From a virus: a DNA stretch of 38,308 nt. The position numbers were made by a program, and so were the translations under genes. A model generated the notes under the pieces. That model made no database searches and was not told where the DNA came from. It saw only the letters and a program-made list of their open reading frames with translations. This document shows positions 37,837-38,308 of the stretch, in pieces. Within the stretch, counting starts at the first letter, position 1, and each line of letters starts with the position of its first letter. The stretch spans positions 1 to 38,308 of the IMG/VR virus record IMGVR_UViG_3300048033_001074. One strand, given 5' to 3'.

Positions 37837-37897
37837 TGTATGATGGTAAAAAATCAACGTATTTAGGTAATTTTAACACTTCGGAGGTAATAACAAA

Positions 37898-38308
37898 ATG
37901 CCAGCAATCGTAACTTCTAAGTTCCGTCTACATAATTCGGAACAATTTGTGGAGGCTTTCTCAGAGACAGCCGCTACTAATATGTATCTCTTCATTGGGC
38001 GTGTAGACCCATGGGGAACAGGTGCAGGTGAAACGGGTGATGATGTAACACCACCAACACCTGTGGACTCTTTTGACCAAACTGAATTTGACCATTGGCG
38101 TGATATGATTTCTGCCAAGCGTGTACAATCTGGTGAAGTCTCTCACGTTATTCCACGTTATGACTGGACTTCTGGTACTGTGTATTCTCAGTATGACCAT
38201 GAAGATTCCACACTTTTCTCAAATGAGTTTTACGTTGTAAACGCTTCATTTGATGTTTATAAGTGTCTTTTCAACAACGGTGGTGGTGCTTCTACAGTTG
38301 AACCTACT
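37898..38308 (+). CDS. 8: gp8-like baseplate wedge protein, 5' part only
   Basis: GGAGG lies nine bases before the ATG. The product starts MPAIVTSKFRLHNSEQFVEAF and continues with MYLFIGRVDPWG, FDHWRDMISAKRVQSGEVSHVIPRYDW and FYVVNASFDVYKCLFNNGG, the order typical of gp8 in marine T4-like phages. gp8 is a dimer that links wedge gp7 to gp10/gp6. The frame is open to the window end (137 codons), so the remainder is outside. Confidence 0.88.
   Translation, partial: MPAIVTSKFRLHNSEQFVEAFSETAATNMYLFIGRVDPWGTGAGETGDDVTPPTPVDSFDQTEFDHWRDMISAKRVQSGEVSHVIPRYDWTSGTVYSQYDHEDSTLFSNEFYVVNASFDVYKCLFNNGGGASTVEPT

Noticed and set aside
37779-37844. 21-codon frame between gp7 and gp8
   Set aside because: No ribosome site and it contains the second late promoter; most likely chance.
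1-38308. CRISPR arrays, insertion sequences, integrase or attachment sites
   Set aside because: No regularly spaced repeats, transposase or integrase genes seen. The tmRNA gene is intact and is not flanked by a visible duplicated 3' end that would indicate an attachment site.

Overview
The window is part of the genome of a T4-like (tevenvirus-type) contractile-tailed phage, most likely marine and infecting an alphaproteobacterium. The T4 identity rests on gene content and order: 33-59-32 (late co-activator, helicase loader, ssDNA-binding protein), head-completion gp4, and a baseplate block gp26, gp48, gp53, gp27, gp5, PAAR tip (gp5.4), gp25, gp6, gp7 and the start of gp8. Exact TATAAATA late promoters of the T4 type lie upstream of several structural genes. 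PhoH, ThyX, a RecB-like exonuclease and cupredoxin-like and porin-like proteins fit a marine T4-like phage. The alphaproteobacterial host is inferred from a circularly permuted tmRNA gene with the tag ANDNYMPEMALAA.

Layout. 1-490: non-coding control region with a terminator, two back-to-back late promoters, palindromes and a sigma70-type promoter. 491-6247: early-type region of small, mostly unknown, often acidic genes, densely packed with ATGA/TAATG overlaps. It holds a metallophosphoesterase and several one- or two-helix membrane microproteins. Promoters in 1.0-1.8 kb share an unusual 12-mer, CTAAGGACCAGT, in the -35/-10 spacer. 6351-10432: porin-like exported protein, strong terminator, small membrane proteins, PhoH-like ATPase, PD-(D/E)XK exonuclease, and an exported protein overlapping the exonuclease gene. 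10433-10808: permuted tmRNA behind a late promoter, followed by a 73-residue protein. 11095-16998 (minus): surface and lysis block with an N/T-rich exported protein, a CPGY-repeat exported protein, an EF-hand membrane protein, a class 3 lipase, small membrane proteins, a coiled-coil anchor and a TIGR02594-type lipoprotein hydrolase. 17093-20403 (plus): SleB-like hydrolase, ThyX, gp33-, gp59- and gp32-like genes. 20456-26403 (minus): a 1072-residue tape-measure-like protein with a GH19 lytic domain, a gp51-like protein, gp26, a tail-tube-fold protein, a gp2-like protein and gp4. 26462-end (plus): gp48, gp53, gp27, a P-loop kinase-like protein, gp5, PAAR, gp25, gp6, gp7, partial gp8.

How it fits together. 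TTGACA/TATAAT promoters serve the small-gene, exonuclease, ThyX and replication regions; TATAAATA promoters serve virion, lysis and tmRNA genes. The gp32 gene carries a fused promoter of both kinds. Cell-envelope attack is spread over four proteins: SleB-like, TIGR02594-like, GH19 in the tail protein, and the lipase. The central spike gp5 has lost the lysozyme domain present in T4. All functions are read from sequence motifs and remembered family features; no database search was run.
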